A DNA stretch of 47,253 nucleotides, taken from contig JAZRYX010000075.1 in NCBI GenBank assembly GCA_045600945.1, positions 1-47,253 on the forward strand. Direction: 5' to 3'. Positions 1-7,383 of this stretch are shown here, in pieces. This DNA comes from Darwinimomas sp045600945. Lineage in GTDB: Bacteria > Bacillota > Clostridia > Lachnospirales > Lachnospiraceae. The position numbers and the translations under genes are program-made. Below the pieces are notes generated by a model that saw only the letters and a list, made by a program, of their open reading frames with translations, did not search any database and was not told the origin of the DNA. Every line of letters starts with the position of its first letter. Position 1 is the first letter of the stretch.

Positions 1-1
1 A

Positions 2-223
2 GAGCGTCGTCAGGCAAAACTCGAAGAACTTGCTCACAATATTGCACACAAGGTTTCACGGACAAAGAAAGCGGTTAATCTTGAACCGATGAATCCTTAT
101 GAGAGAAGAATCATTCATTCGGCATTACAGAATGATCCGTATGTAACAACAGTAAGTGAAGGCGAGGAGCCATATCGTCATGTAGTGGTAACACTTAAAA
201 AGACAGGACGCCATCACAGATAA
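2..223 (+). CDS. jag: Jag/KhpB RNA-binding protein, C-terminal R3H part (5' truncated by window edge)
   Basis: The open frame enters from the left edge and ends at TAA 221-223, giving 73 residues. It carries the R3H-domain core: an RRQAKLEEL helix, then LEPMNPYERRIIHSAL and a terminal strand ending VVVTLKK. The NPYERRIIH segment is the diagnostic R3H signature with the conserved Arg and His. Jag/KhpB normally has Jag-N, KH and R3H domains, so only the last domain is visible. The family binds RNA, is linked to cell elongation and division, and is usually encoded next to yidC and upstream of mnmE, exactly the position seen here. A terminator-like hairpin follows. Confidence 0.9.
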   Translation, partial: ERRQAKLEELAHNIAHKVSRTKKAVNLEPMNPYERRIIHSALQNDPYVTTVSEGEEPYRHVVVTLKKTGRHHR

Positions 224-244
224 TATAATAAACACAGCTTGGTG

Positions 245-300
245 AAAGAAGGCTGCGTATGCAAGGAATTGTATACCGGGGCCTTCTTTTCTTTTTTAAG
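245..300 (+). terminator. Rho-independent terminator between jag and mnmE
   Basis: AAAGAAGGC (245-253) pairs perfectly with GCCTTCTTT (281-289) and is followed by a T-rich run up to 298. The loop is long (27 nt), so it may be weak or allow readthrough into mnmE. Confidence 0.5.
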
Positions 301-304
301 GAAA

Positions 305-1672
305 ATGAGAACAAATGATACTATAGCCGCTATAGCAACAGCACTCTCTCCTTCCGGAATCGGAATAGTAAGAATATCGGGAGAAGACGCCATAGAAACG
401 GCAGACAAAATATTTAAAGGAAGTAAAAAACTGTGCGAGGCTCAAACTCACACGATCAATTTCGGTTATATATATGACAAAGATGAAGTTGTGGATCAGG
501 TACTTGTGATGATAATGAAAGCACCTCGTTCTTATACGGGAGAAAATGTTGTCGAGATCCAGTGCCATGGCGGCGTGCTTGTTATGAAAAGAATACTTTC
601 TCTTGTCATTGATGCAGGAGCTAATCAGGCAGAACCGGGTGAATTCACAAAGAGAGCATTTCTGAATGGAAAAATTGATCTTACACAGGCGGAAGCAGTG
701 GCAGATATTATTGATGCCGAAAGTCAAAACAGCCTGAAAGTGGGTGTGCGTCAGTTAAAAGGAAAGCTGTCGGAGGAATTAAAAGACATAAGAAGACAGC
801 TGCTCAATGATATAGCATTTATCGAGGCTGCGCTTGACGATCCGGAGCACTACTCTCTCGATGGTTACGGAGAAGAGCTGGAAACAAAGACAGCTATGAT
901 CAGTGCGAGGATTGAAAGACTGATCAGAAATTCCGAAGCGGGAATTATTATGAAATCCGGAATAGACACGGTCATACTTGGAAGACCGAATTCCGGAAAA
1001 TCATCACTTCTTAATCTTCTTGCAGGAACAAACAGAGCCATAGTTACAGATATAGCGGGAACCACAAGAGATACTCTTACGGAGAATGTTACTCTTGCAG
1101 GAATAAAGTTAAATGTTACAGATACGGCAGGTCTGAGAGAAAGCCGTGATACCGTGGAAAAAATCGGTGTTGAACGTGCAAAGAAGGCGGCAAAAGAAGC
1201 CGAACTTATCTTGTGTGTTCTCGACGGATCGGAAGATCTTACCGAAGAGGATTCGGAAGTGCTTGATTTTATTGAGGGGATGAGAGCTATCATTTTAATA
1301 AACAAGCAGGATCTTTCAACGTGGAAACCTTGCGTTGATGAAAGAATAAGCAAGTATCCATTCATAGGATTTTCGGCAAAAAGCGGTCAGGGACTCAAAG
1401 AACTGGAAAGCATTGTAAAAGACATGTTCTTTACGGGAGAGATAAATTTAAATGATGAGATTTATATCACAGACATAAGACATGTTCAGGCGTTAAAGGC
1501 AGCACAGGAATCGCTTCGTCTTGTAAAGGCGGGAATCGAATCAGGTCTTCCCGAAGATGTCATTTCCGTTGATCTAACCGACGCATACGAATCGCTCGGA
1601 ACGATTACCGGAGAGACAGTCGGTGAAGATATAATAAATGAGATATTCTCAAAATTCTGTATGGGTAAATAA
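305..1672 (+). CDS. mnmE: tRNA uridine-5-carboxymethylaminomethyl modification GTPase MnmE (TrmE)
   Basis: The product has 455 residues, the family's usual length. The N-terminal TrmE domain begins MRTNDTIAAIATA with the SGIGIVRISG motif. A GTPase domain inserted in the helical domain has the P-loop GRPNSGKSS (about residue 226), the G2/G3 region with IAGTTRDT and DTAGLRE, and an NKQD base-recognition motif. The C-terminus is FCMGK, matching the C-(I/M)-G-K tail whose Cys is essential. MnmE works with MnmG to make (carboxymethyl)aminomethyl-uridine at the wobble position of certain tRNAs. ATG 305 was chosen because homology starts there and AAGGA lies just upstream, although spacing is short; an in-frame TTG at 239 is less likely. 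mnmG begins one base after the stop. Confidence 0.96.
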   Translation: MRTNDTIAAIATALSPSGIGIVRISGEDAIETADKIFKGSKKLCEAQTHTINFGYIYDKDEVVDQVLVMIMKAPRSYTGENVVEIQCHGGVLVMKRILSLVIDAGANQAEPGEFTKRAFLNGKIDLTQAEAVADIIDAESQNSLKVGVRQLKGKLSEELKDIRRQLLNDIAFIEAALDDPEHYSLDGYGEELETKTAMISARIERLIRNSEAGIIMKSGIDTVILGRPNSGKSSLLNLLAGTNRAIVTDIAGTTRDTLTENVTLAGIKLNVTDTAGLRESRDTVEKIGVERAKKAAKEAELILCVLDGSEDLTEEDSEVLDFIEGMRAIILINKQDLSTWKPCVDERISKYPFIGFSAKSGQGLKELESIVKDMFFTGEINLNDEIYITDIRHVQALKAAQESLRLVKAGIESGLPEDVISVDLTDAYESLGTITGETVGEDIINEIFSKFCMGK

Positions 1673-1673
1673 T

Positions 1674-3539
1674 ATGACAAAGATAGAAGAAAATTATGAT
1701 GTTGTTGTGGTAGGTGCGGGACATGCCGGATGCGAAGCCGCACTCTCCTGCGCAAGACTCGGGATGGAAACCATCTGCTTTACGGTTAGTGTTGATTCCA
1801 TTGCGCTCATGCCGTGTAATCCGAATATAGGTGGAACAAGCAAGGGACATTTAGTCAGAGAACTTGATGCTCTTGGCGGTGAAATGGGAAAAAACATCGA
1901 CAAGACATTTATTCAGTCCAAGATGCTTAATAAATCAAAGGGACCGGCGGTGCATTCATTAAGAGCACAGGCCGATAAGCAGGCGTATACCAGAGAGATG
2001 CGGAAAACCATGGAACACCAGGAAAACCTGGTTATCAAACAGGCAGAAGTATCCGAAATCATTGTTGAAGACGGAATCTGCAAGGGAGTGAAAACCGTAT
2101 CAGGAGCTACATACTTTGCCAAAGCAGTTATACTTGCAACAGGAGTATATTTAAATTCAAGGTGTCTTTTCGGAGAGGTCATTGAGCCGACAGGCCCCAA
2201 CGGTTTAAAGAATGCGACGCATCTTACGCAATCTCTTCTGGATCATGGGATCACTATATACAGATTCAAAACCGGAACTCCTGCACGTGTTGACGGAGAT
2301 ACTATAGACCGAAGCAAGATGGAGGAACAGTTTGGAGATGTTCCCGTTATACCGTTTTCGTTTGAGACAGATCCCGCCAGCATTCAAAAAGAGCAAGTCA
2401 GTTGCTGGCTTACTTACACGGGAGAAGAAATACATCAAATCATAAGAGAAAACATACATCGCTCTCCTCTTTATGCAGGAGTCATTGAGGGCGTGGGTCC
2501 GAGATATTGTCCGTCTATCGAGGACAAAGTAATGAAGTTTCCCGATAAAGACAGACATCAGATATTTGTAGAACCCGAAGGATTATATACACATGAAGTA
2601 TATCTGAGCGGATTCAGTTCTTCTCTTCCGGAAGATGTTCAGCATGCAATGATACACAAACTTCCCGGATTCGAAAATTGTAAAATAGTGAGAAACGCTT
2701 ATGCCATCGAGTACGATTGTATAGATGCAAGACAGCTGAATCTCTCACTTGAATTTAAGAAAATAAAGGGACTGTATGGAGCAGGACAGATAAACGGCAG
2801 TTCCGGATATGAAGAAGCAGCGGTCCAGGGACTTATGGCAGGAATCAACGCATCCCTTAAAATAAAAGGGAAAGAACCGGTAGTACTTGACAGAAGTCAG
2901 GCGTATATCGGTGTTCTTATAGATGATCTTGTTACTAAAGAAAGTCACGAACCTTATCGAATGATGACATCCCGTGCAGAATACCGACTCTTATTAAGAC
3001 AGGATAATGCTGACTTAAGGCTGTGTGAAACAGGATATAAAATCGGACTCGTTTCACAAGAAAGAATAGAAAGGGTTGAAAACAAGAAAAAACAGATCAA
3101 AGAAGAAATCGAAAGGATGAATTCCGTCCATGTCGGAGATACAAGAAAGATCAACGAGTTTCTCTGTGTGCACGGATCGAGCGAACTGAATACCGGAGCT
3201 ACTCTTGCAGAACTTATAAAGAGACCGGAACTTGACTATTTTATGTTAACCAATATAGACAGCAACAGGCCCGATCTTCCGGAGGATGTTAAAGAACAGG
3301 TCAATATTGAGATCAAATATCAGGGATATATAGAAAGACAAACACTGCAGGTTAAGCAGTTTAAAAAGCTGGAAGTAAAAAAAATACCGGAGGATATTGA
3401 CTACGACAATGTAGGCAGTCTCAGACTCGAAGCACGACAAAAGCTAAAAGCTGTAAGGCCTGAAAACATTGGGCAGGCCGCAAGAATATCCGGAGTCTCG
3501 CCCGCCGATATCTCTATGTTGCTCGTTTATCTTAAATGA
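1674..3539 (+). CDS. mnmG: tRNA uridine-5-carboxymethylaminomethyl modification enzyme MnmG (GidA)
   Basis: The product has 621 residues, as expected. The N-terminus has the FAD Rossmann motif VVVGAGHAGCEAA, followed by MPCNPNIGGTSKGHLVRE, a MnmG hallmark. TGTPARVDGDTID and GAGQINGSSGYEEAAVQGL are further family signatures. The C-terminal helical domain that contacts MnmE and tRNA ends with ARISGVSPADISMLLVYLK. MnmG is an FAD-dependent cytosolic protein acting in a complex with MnmE. ATG 1674 lies one base after the mnmE stop and the family alignment starts there; the longer in-frame upstream start would overlap mnmE. A parS palindrome begins at the stop codon region (3540). Confidence 0.97.
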   Translation: MTKIEENYDVVVVGAGHAGCEAALSCARLGMETICFTVSVDSIALMPCNPNIGGTSKGHLVRELDALGGEMGKNIDKTFIQSKMLNKSKGPAVHSLRAQADKQAYTREMRKTMEHQENLVIKQAEVSEIIVEDGICKGVKTVSGATYFAKAVILATGVYLNSRCLFGEVIEPTGPNGLKNATHLTQSLLDHGITIYRFKTGTPARVDGDTIDRSKMEEQFGDVPVIPFSFETDPASIQKEQVSCWLTYTGEEIHQIIRENIHRSPLYAGVIEGVGPRYCPSIEDKVMKFPDKDRHQIFVEPEGLYTHEVYLSGFSSSLPEDVQHAMIHKLPGFENCKIVRNAYAIEYDCIDARQLNLSLEFKKIKGLYGAGQINGSSGYEEAAVQGLMAGINASLKIKGKEPVVLDRSQAYIGVLIDDLVTKESHEPYRMMTSRAEYRLLLRQDNADLRLCETGYKIGLVSQERIERVENKKKQIKEEIERMNSVHVGDTRKINEFLCVHGSSELNTGATLAELIKRPELDYFMLTNIDSNRPDLPEDVKEQVNIEIKYQGYIERQTLQVKQFKKLEVKKIPEDIDYDNVGSLRLEARQKLKAVRPENIGQAARISGVSPADISMLLVYLK

Positions 3540-3555
3540 TGTTTCACGTGAAACG
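3540..3555. promoter_or_regulatory. parS: parS centromere site 1 (15 of 16 consensus bases)
   Basis: TGTTTCACGTGAAACG matches the bacterial parS consensus TGTTTCACGTGAAACA except for the last base. It lies between the mnmG stop and the rsmG ATG. ParB, encoded at 7384, is the known binder of this sequence in Firmicutes. Confidence 0.9.
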
Positions 3556-3567
3556 TTGGGAGGAAAA

Positions 3568-4245
3568 ATGGAATTAATCGAAAAACATGCTGAAGAATTC
3601 GAAATATACTACAAAAGCCTTGTTGAAACCAACGAGCATTTGAATCTTACAGCCATTACAGAGAAAAAGGAAGTATATATAAAGCATTTTGAAGATTCTT
3701 TGGAGATTCTCAGGGCCATTAAGGACGCAGAAGAAAAAGAATATACTTTGATAGATGTCGGTACAGGAGCGGGGTTTCCGGGACTTCCTCTTGCGATATG
3801 TCTTCCGAATATTAAAATTACTTTGACGGATTCGCTGCGAAAAAGACTCGATTTTCTGCAAAAGCTTGTCGATGAACTTGGACTTAAAAACGTTTCAATT
3901 ATTCACTCAAGGGCAGAAGACCTGGGGCACGACCCTCTTCATAGAGAAAAATACGATATAGCCACGGCAAGAGCGGTCGCAAACTTATCAACACTTGTGG
4001 AATACTGCGGACCACTTGTCCACAAAAACGGAAGGTTTATTCCACTAAAATCAGGTGAGATAAATGAGGAGCTCAAAAAAGCAAGCAGAGCAATTGACGA
4101 AATCGGCCTTAAAATAAAGGAAATTCAGAGATATGAACTCCGGGAAGGAATGGGAAGTCGATCACTTTTGGTTTTTGACAAGATTTCCACTACTCCACAT
4201 AAATACCCAAGAAAAACAGGCATGCCATCGAAGAATCCATTATAA
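3568..4245 (+). CDS. rsmG: 16S rRNA (guanine527-N7)-methyltransferase RsmG (GidB)
   Basis: The product has 225 residues, typical for RsmG. The SAM-binding Rossmann motif DVGTGAGFPGLPLAI and the NLTAIT segment near the N-terminus are family signatures; TARAVANLSTLVEY and PLKSG follow. The enzyme makes the m7G527 modification in 16S rRNA. The ATG at 3568 follows GGGAGGA at about 3559-3564 with good spacing; the longer frame starting at 3469 would run through mnmG and parS site 1 and is rejected. The gene is bracketed by two parS sites. It is usually followed by parA in this gene cluster, but here maf, trmL, a phosphatase and two tRNAs intervene. Confidence 0.96.
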   Translation: MELIEKHAEEFEIYYKSLVETNEHLNLTAITEKKEVYIKHFEDSLEILRAIKDAEEKEYTLIDVGTGAGFPGLPLAICLPNIKITLTDSLRKRLDFLQKLVDELGLKNVSIIHSRAEDLGHDPLHREKYDIATARAVANLSTLVEYCGPLVHKNGRFIPLKSGEINEELKKASRAIDEIGLKIKEIQRYELREGMGSRSLLVFDKISTTPHKYPRKTGMPSKNPL

Positions 4246-4250
4246 GAAAA

Positions 4251-4266
4251 TGTTTCACGTGAAACA
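4251..4266. promoter_or_regulatory. parS: parS centromere site 2 (perfect consensus)
   Basis: TGTTTCACGTGAAACA is a perfect 16-bp palindrome and an exact match to the parS consensus. It sits in the 38-bp gap between rsmG and maf, 711 bp from site 1. Confidence 0.95.
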
Positions 4267-4283
4267 TTTAAGAAAGGATTAAA

Positions 4284-4865
4284 ATGAAATTTAAAAGAAT
4301 AATACTTGCATCCAAATCACCGAGAAGAAAGGAAATTCTCGAAAAGTGCGGATTTAAACCGATAATAAAAGAATCAAAATGTGACGAAAGCAAAACAACA
4401 GAGAAAAATCCGAAAAAACTCGTTAAAGAACTCTCAAAGCTGAAAGCAGAGGACGTATCGAAAGAATGCAAAGAGGGAGATGTAATAGTTGCAGCAGATA
4501 CGGTTGTATCAGTAAAAGGAAAGATACTGGGAAAACCGAGGACAAAAAAGGAAGCCCGAGAGATGATCGGATCTTATGCCGGGGGAACACATACGGTATA
4601 TACGGGAGTGACTGTTATATATAAGAAGAAATCCGGAGACATAGAGAGAACATTTGCAGATAAAGCCGAAGTCACGGTAGATGAAATGACCAATTGTGAA
4701 ATAAAGGCTTACGTTGAAACGGGAGAACCGATGGACAAAGCGGGAGCATACGGAATACAGGGAGAATTCTGCAAGTACATACCGAAAATAAACGGAGATT
4801 TTTATACGGTCATGGGATTGCCGATTTCAAAGACATTCAGATGCATCAAGGAGATGACCAGATAA
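4284..4865 (+). CDS. maf: Maf-family nucleoside triphosphate pyrophosphatase
   Basis: The 193-residue product starts MKFKRIILASKSPRRKEIL, matching the Maf signature (LASxSPRR, nucleotide/phosphate binding). VIVAADTVVS carries the catalytic Asp region, and GKPRTKKEAREMI, GGTHTVYTGV and DKAGAYGIQGE are conserved Maf blocks. Maf proteins hydrolyse dTTP, UTP or modified nucleotides to monophosphates; in Bacillus Maf is linked to septum inhibition. The SD-like AAGGA at 4273-4277 precedes the ATG. The TAA overlaps the trmL start (TAATG), suggesting translational coupling. Confidence 0.93.
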   Translation: MKFKRIILASKSPRRKEILEKCGFKPIIKESKCDESKTTEKNPKKLVKELSKLKAEDVSKECKEGDVIVAADTVVSVKGKILGKPRTKKEAREMIGSYAGGTHTVYTGVTVIYKKKSGDIERTFADKAEVTVDEMTNCEIKAYVETGEPMDKAGAYGIQGEFCKYIPKINGDFYTVMGLPISKTFRCIKEMTR

Positions 4866-5374
4866 TGTTTAATATAGTACTTCACGAACCGGAGATTCCG
4901 GAGAACACCGGAAACATAGGGAGGACCTGTGCAGCAACGGAGTCGTCACTGCATCTTATAGATCCGCTGGGATTTCATTTAAATGAAAAAAGCATCAAAA
5001 GAGCAGGAATGGACTACTGGGAGAATCTGAACGTAAAAAGATATATAAACTACGAAGATTTTTTATGTAAACTAAAAAAGGAAAATCCAAACGCCCGATT
5101 GTGGATGGCAACCACCAAAGCAGAACGAGCCTATACAGAGGTTGAGTTTAAAGATGGTGATTATATAATGTTCGGAAAAGAGAGCGCGGGAATACCGGAA
5201 GAAATTCTGATTGACAACAGAGAAAGCTGTATAAGGATTCCTATGGGTCATGATATACGAAGTTTGAACCTTGCGAACTCAGCGGCGATTATATTGTATG
5301 AAGCATTGAGGCAGAACAGATTTGCAGGATTAGAAGAAGAGGGAAATCTTCACAGACTTAAATGGAAGGATTAA
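4865..5374 (+). CDS. trmL: tRNA (cytidine/uridine-2'-O-)-methyltransferase, TrmL-like (SpoU/SPOUT family)
   Basis: The 169-residue product begins MFNIVLHEPEIPENTGNIGR, the diagnostic start of TrmL (formerly CspR/YibK), a trefoil-knot SPOUT methyltransferase that modifies the 2'-O at position 34 of tRNA-Leu. GKESAGIPEEIL and IPMGHDIRSLNLANSAAIILYE are the SAM-binding knot motifs. The ATG overlaps the maf stop codon; an in-frame upstream ATG at 4841 lies inside maf and precedes the conserved start, so it was not used. The LMW phosphatase follows after 10 bases. With mnmE/mnmG and rsmG this makes several RNA-modification genes in one block. Confidence 0.93.
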   Translation: MFNIVLHEPEIPENTGNIGRTCAATESSLHLIDPLGFHLNEKSIKRAGMDYWENLNVKRYINYEDFLCKLKKENPNARLWMATTKAERAYTEVEFKDGDYIMFGKESAGIPEEILIDNRESCIRIPMGHDIRSLNLANSAAIILYEALRQNRFAGLEEEGNLHRLKWKD

Positions 5375-5384
5375 CAGGTGAGAC

Positions 5385-5849
5385 ATGATAAAGATATTAT
5401 TCATTTGCCACGGTAATATATGTCGAAGTCCGATTGCCGAAGCGATATTTCAGGACATGGTCAATAAGGCGCATTTGGATAATTGTTTTGAAATTGCATC
5501 CCGGGCGACAAGCAGGGAAGAACTCGGTAATGATATTTATCCGCCTGCACGAAGAGAACTTGAAGCGCATCTTATACCGTATGACAGATACAGGGTTGCC
5601 ACGCAGATGACAAAACAAGATTATGATCGTTATGATTATCTGATTGGTATGGATGATTGGAATATCAAAAACATATTCAGAATCATAGGAGACGATCCGG
5701 ATGGAAAGGTTTACAGGCTTCTTGACTTTACTGATTATCCGGGCGAAATAGAGGATCCGTGGTACACGGGAAATTATCACACCGTGTGGAATCAGATTGA
5801 GAAAGGATGTCGCGGTTTCTTTGATTTTTTGAGGAAAAACAAATTTTGA
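5385..5849 (+). CDS. Low-molecular-weight protein-tyrosine phosphatase
   Basis: The 154-residue product has the LMW-PTP signature at the N-terminus: FICHGNICRSPIAEAIF, with nucleophile Cys9 and Arg15 of the CX5R(S) P-loop. The general acid lies in the EDPWYTGN motif near residue 127, the DPxY loop of the family. Substrates cannot be predicted; bacterial members act on tyrosine-phosphorylated kinases or other phosphoproteins in the cytosol. ATG 5385 is preceded by AGGTGAG. Its stop codon lies inside a strong terminator hairpin, so the mnmE-to-phosphatase run ends here. No tyrosine kinase gene is next to it. Confidence 0.92.
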   Translation: MIKILFICHGNICRSPIAEAIFQDMVNKAHLDNCFEIASRATSREELGNDIYPPARRELEAHLIPYDRYRVATQMTKQDYDRYDYLIGMDDWNIKNIFRIIGDDPDGKVYRLLDFTDYPGEIEDPWYTGNYHTVWNQIEKGCRGFFDFLRKNKF

Positions 5850-5872
5850 AAAAAGGCTTTCCTTTTTTCAAA
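5845..5872 (+). terminator. Intrinsic terminator ending the maf-trmL-phosphatase run
   Basis: TTTGAAAAAAGG (5845-5856) pairs perfectly with CCTTTTTTCAAA (5861-5872) around loop CTTT. It overlaps the stop codon of the phosphatase gene. The stem is A/T rich and supplies its own T tract. Confidence 0.7.
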
Positions 5873-5888
5873 GTGTATGATACAATAT

Positions 5889-5912
5889 CATTCGCGCCAA
5901 AATCGCGCGAAT

Positions 5913-5913
<1 letters not shown>
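5889..5913 (+). repeat. Perfect 9-bp hairpin in the tRNA-Phe 5' leader
   Basis: CATTCGCGC (5889-5897) is the exact complement of GCGCGAATG (5905-5913), with loop CAAAATC minus one base. The right arm ends on the first base of the mature tRNA. A TACAAT box at 5881-5886 could be the -10 element, which would put this hairpin at the transcript's 5' end. Confidence 0.6.
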
Positions 5914-5985
<72 letters not shown>

Positions 5986-6051
5986 TTTTTATTTATTCCT
6001 ACATGGATGAATAAAAAACCCGAAGAAAGACAGCTTTTGTCTTTACGGTGT

Positions 6052-6124
6052 GGGCTACTAGCTCAGGTGGTAGAGCACTTGACTTTTAATCAAGTTGTCT
6101 GGGGTTCGAGTCCCCAGTGGCTCA
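6052..6124 (+). tRNA. tRNA-Lys (anticodon TTT)
   Basis: The 73-nt cloverleaf has acceptor GGGCTAC/GTGGCTC, D arm GCTC/GAGC, anticodon arm CTTGA-CTTTTAA-TCAAG giving anticodon TTT, and T arm CTGGG/CCCAG with loop TTCGAGT. CCA is not encoded. The 66 bases separating it from tRNA-Phe contain a small hairpin (AAAGACA/TGTCTTT) and no gene. Confidence 0.97.
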
Positions 6125-6126
6125 GC

Positions 6127-6156
6127 AAAAAAGAATCTTGATAGAGATTCTTTTTT
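6127..6156 (+). terminator. Intrinsic terminator after tRNA-Lys
   Basis: AAAAAAGAATCT (6127-6138) pairs perfectly with AGATTCTTTTTT (6145-6156) around loop TGATAG, beginning two bases after the tRNA end. Confidence 0.85.
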
Positions 6157-6225
6157 TGTTTCGAAAAGCTGTTACGAAGGTATAGATATAGGGCCTAAAC
6201 CCTTGATTCATCAACATCTAGTGGC

Positions 6226-6255
6226 TTTACTGAAACTTAAAAACCATGATATAAT
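6226..6255 (+). promoter_or_regulatory. Predicted sigma-A promoter of the S4-parAB-dnaB operon
   Basis: A perfect -10 box TATAAT (6250-6255) is preceded at 18 bp by TTTACT (4 of 6 to the -35 consensus). No other good promoter is visible between the tRNA terminator and the first gene at 6359. Confidence 0.6.
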
Positions 6256-6272
6256 TTGACTATCTTCTAAAT

Positions 6273-6303
6273 AAAGGCTGACGTTAACCCGTCTCCTTTT
6301 TTT
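6273..6303 (+). terminator. Terminator-like hairpin in the par-operon leader (candidate attenuator)
   Basis: AAAGG (6273-6277)/CCTTT (6295-6299) and inner GACG (6280-6283)/CGTC (6290-6293) enclose loop TTAACC, followed by seven Ts (6297-6303). It lies only about 10 nt downstream of the predicted start of transcription and about 55 nt before the first gene. Confidence 0.5.
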
Positions 6304-6313
6304 ATATAACGCG

Positions 6314-6335
6314 AGCATATCGCAAGCGATATGCT
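6314..6335 (+). repeat. Perfect 10-bp hairpin upstream of the S4 gene
   Basis: AGCATATCGC (6314-6323) and GCGATATGCT (6326-6335) are exact complements separated by AA. There is no T run after it, so it is not a terminator. It could be an mRNA stem loop just 11 nt before the SD or a dyad operator. Confidence 0.55.
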
Positions 6336-6358
6336 TTAACATCATAAGAGGAATTTTC

Positions 6359-6571
6359 ATGCAGGAAATTGCGATAAAAGATGAATATATCAAGCTGCAG
6401 CAGGCACTACAGCTTTGTGGTGCGTGCGGTTCGGGTGTCGAAGCCAAGTATGAGATACTCGAAGGGCACGTGCAGGTAAACGGAGAGACTGAGCTTAGGA
6501 GAGGGAAGAAATTGAGAGACGGTGATGTATTCTCTTTTAACGAAAGAGAATACAGAATCGTTTCGCAATAA
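6359..6571 (+). CDS. Small S4-domain RNA-binding protein (YaaA/YbcJ-like)
   Basis: The 70-residue product consists of a single S4 fold: DEYIKLQQALQLCGACGSGVEAK, then EGHVQVNGETELRRGKKLRDGD and a final VFSFNEREYRIV strand. The VNGxxExRRGKKLRxGD block is the core S4 RNA-binding loop. Family members are ribosome-biogenesis-associated; in Bacillus the yaaA gene sits between dnaN and recF, also near the origin. AAGAGGA at 6346-6352 is the SD. It is the first gene of the run that continues into parA after a 26-bp gap. Function beyond RNA binding is inference. Confidence 0.85.
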   Translation: MQEIAIKDEYIKLQQALQLCGACGSGVEAKYEILEGHVQVNGETELRRGKKLRDGDVFSFNEREYRIVSQ

Positions 6572-6597
6572 CACGGGAAATCCGGGAGAATCAGAGA

Positions 6598-7359
6598 ATG
6601 AGCAGAATTATTGCAGTTGCAAATCAAAAAGGTGGTGTCGGAAAAACAACGACATCTATTAATCTTGCAGCAGCGCTTGCAGAAGCAGGACAGAAAGTAC
6701 TTGCGATTGATTTTGATCCACAGGGTAATTTAAGCAGCGGACTCGGAGTCGGCAGAAATGATTTCGAGACAGGCGTATATGAGATGCTTATGGGAGAAGC
6801 GGCATTTGACAACGTGGTGACAAAGACACCTGTTGAAAATCTGCTTTTGCTTCCGAGCGATATGAACCTGTCAGGAGCGGAAATAGAACTGCTGGATGTT
6901 GAGCAGAGGGAGAAGACTTTAAAAAACTGTCTGGAACCGGTCCGGGATGATTTTGACTTCATCATCATTGATTGTCCGCCATCGCTTAGTCTTCTTACAA
7001 TCAATGCGCTTACGGCAGCAGATTCAGTGATAGTTCCGATTCAGTGTGAGTATTATGCCCTTGAAGGATTAAGCCAGGTTATGAACACGGTTGATCTGGT
7101 TCGCAAGAGACTGAATGAGAATCTTAAAGTTGAGGGCGTGGTCTTCACCATGTTCGATGCAAGAATAAATTTAAGCCAGCAGGTAGTAGACAGCGTCAGA
7201 GCAGCACTACATGAGAGAATCTACGATACTATCATTCCGAGAAACGTAAGGCTTGCAGAAGCGCCTTCACACGGAATGCCCGTAACAATGTATGACCCGG
7301 GTTCAAAGGGTGCGGACAGTTACAGGAAACTTGCAGCAGAAGTTCTGGCTACAGAATAG
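6598..7359 (+). CDS. parA: Chromosome-partitioning ATPase ParA/Soj
   Basis: The 253-residue product has the deviant Walker A motif KGGVGKTTTS at residues 11-20, IDFDPQGNLSSGLG with the A' motif, and Walker B IIDCPPSLSLLTINAL. It is of normal Soj length and lacks an N-terminal DNA-binding extension, so it is chromosomal rather than plasmid type I-a. It binds ATP and DNA and works with ParB-parS in origin segregation and, in Bacillus, regulates DnaA. GGGAG precedes the start by about 12 bases. parB follows after 24 bp. The two parS sites lie 2.3-3.1 kb upstream rather than inside the par genes. Confidence 0.96.
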   Translation: MSRIIAVANQKGGVGKTTTSINLAAALAEAGQKVLAIDFDPQGNLSSGLGVGRNDFETGVYEMLMGEAAFDNVVTKTPVENLLLLPSDMNLSGAEIELLDVEQREKTLKNCLEPVRDDFDFIIIDCPPSLSLLTINALTAADSVIVPIQCEYYALEGLSQVMNTVDLVRKRLNENLKVEGVVFTMFDARINLSQQVVDSVRAALHERIYDTIIPRNVRLAEAPSHGMPVTMYDPGSKGADSYRKLAAEVLATE

Positions 7360-7383
7360 AAAGGAAGGAAGTAGGTTCCGGTT

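Noticed and set aside
239..304. Upstream TTG start for mnmE adding 22 residues
   Set aside because: It would translate the jag terminator hairpin, and family similarity begins at the ATG at 305.
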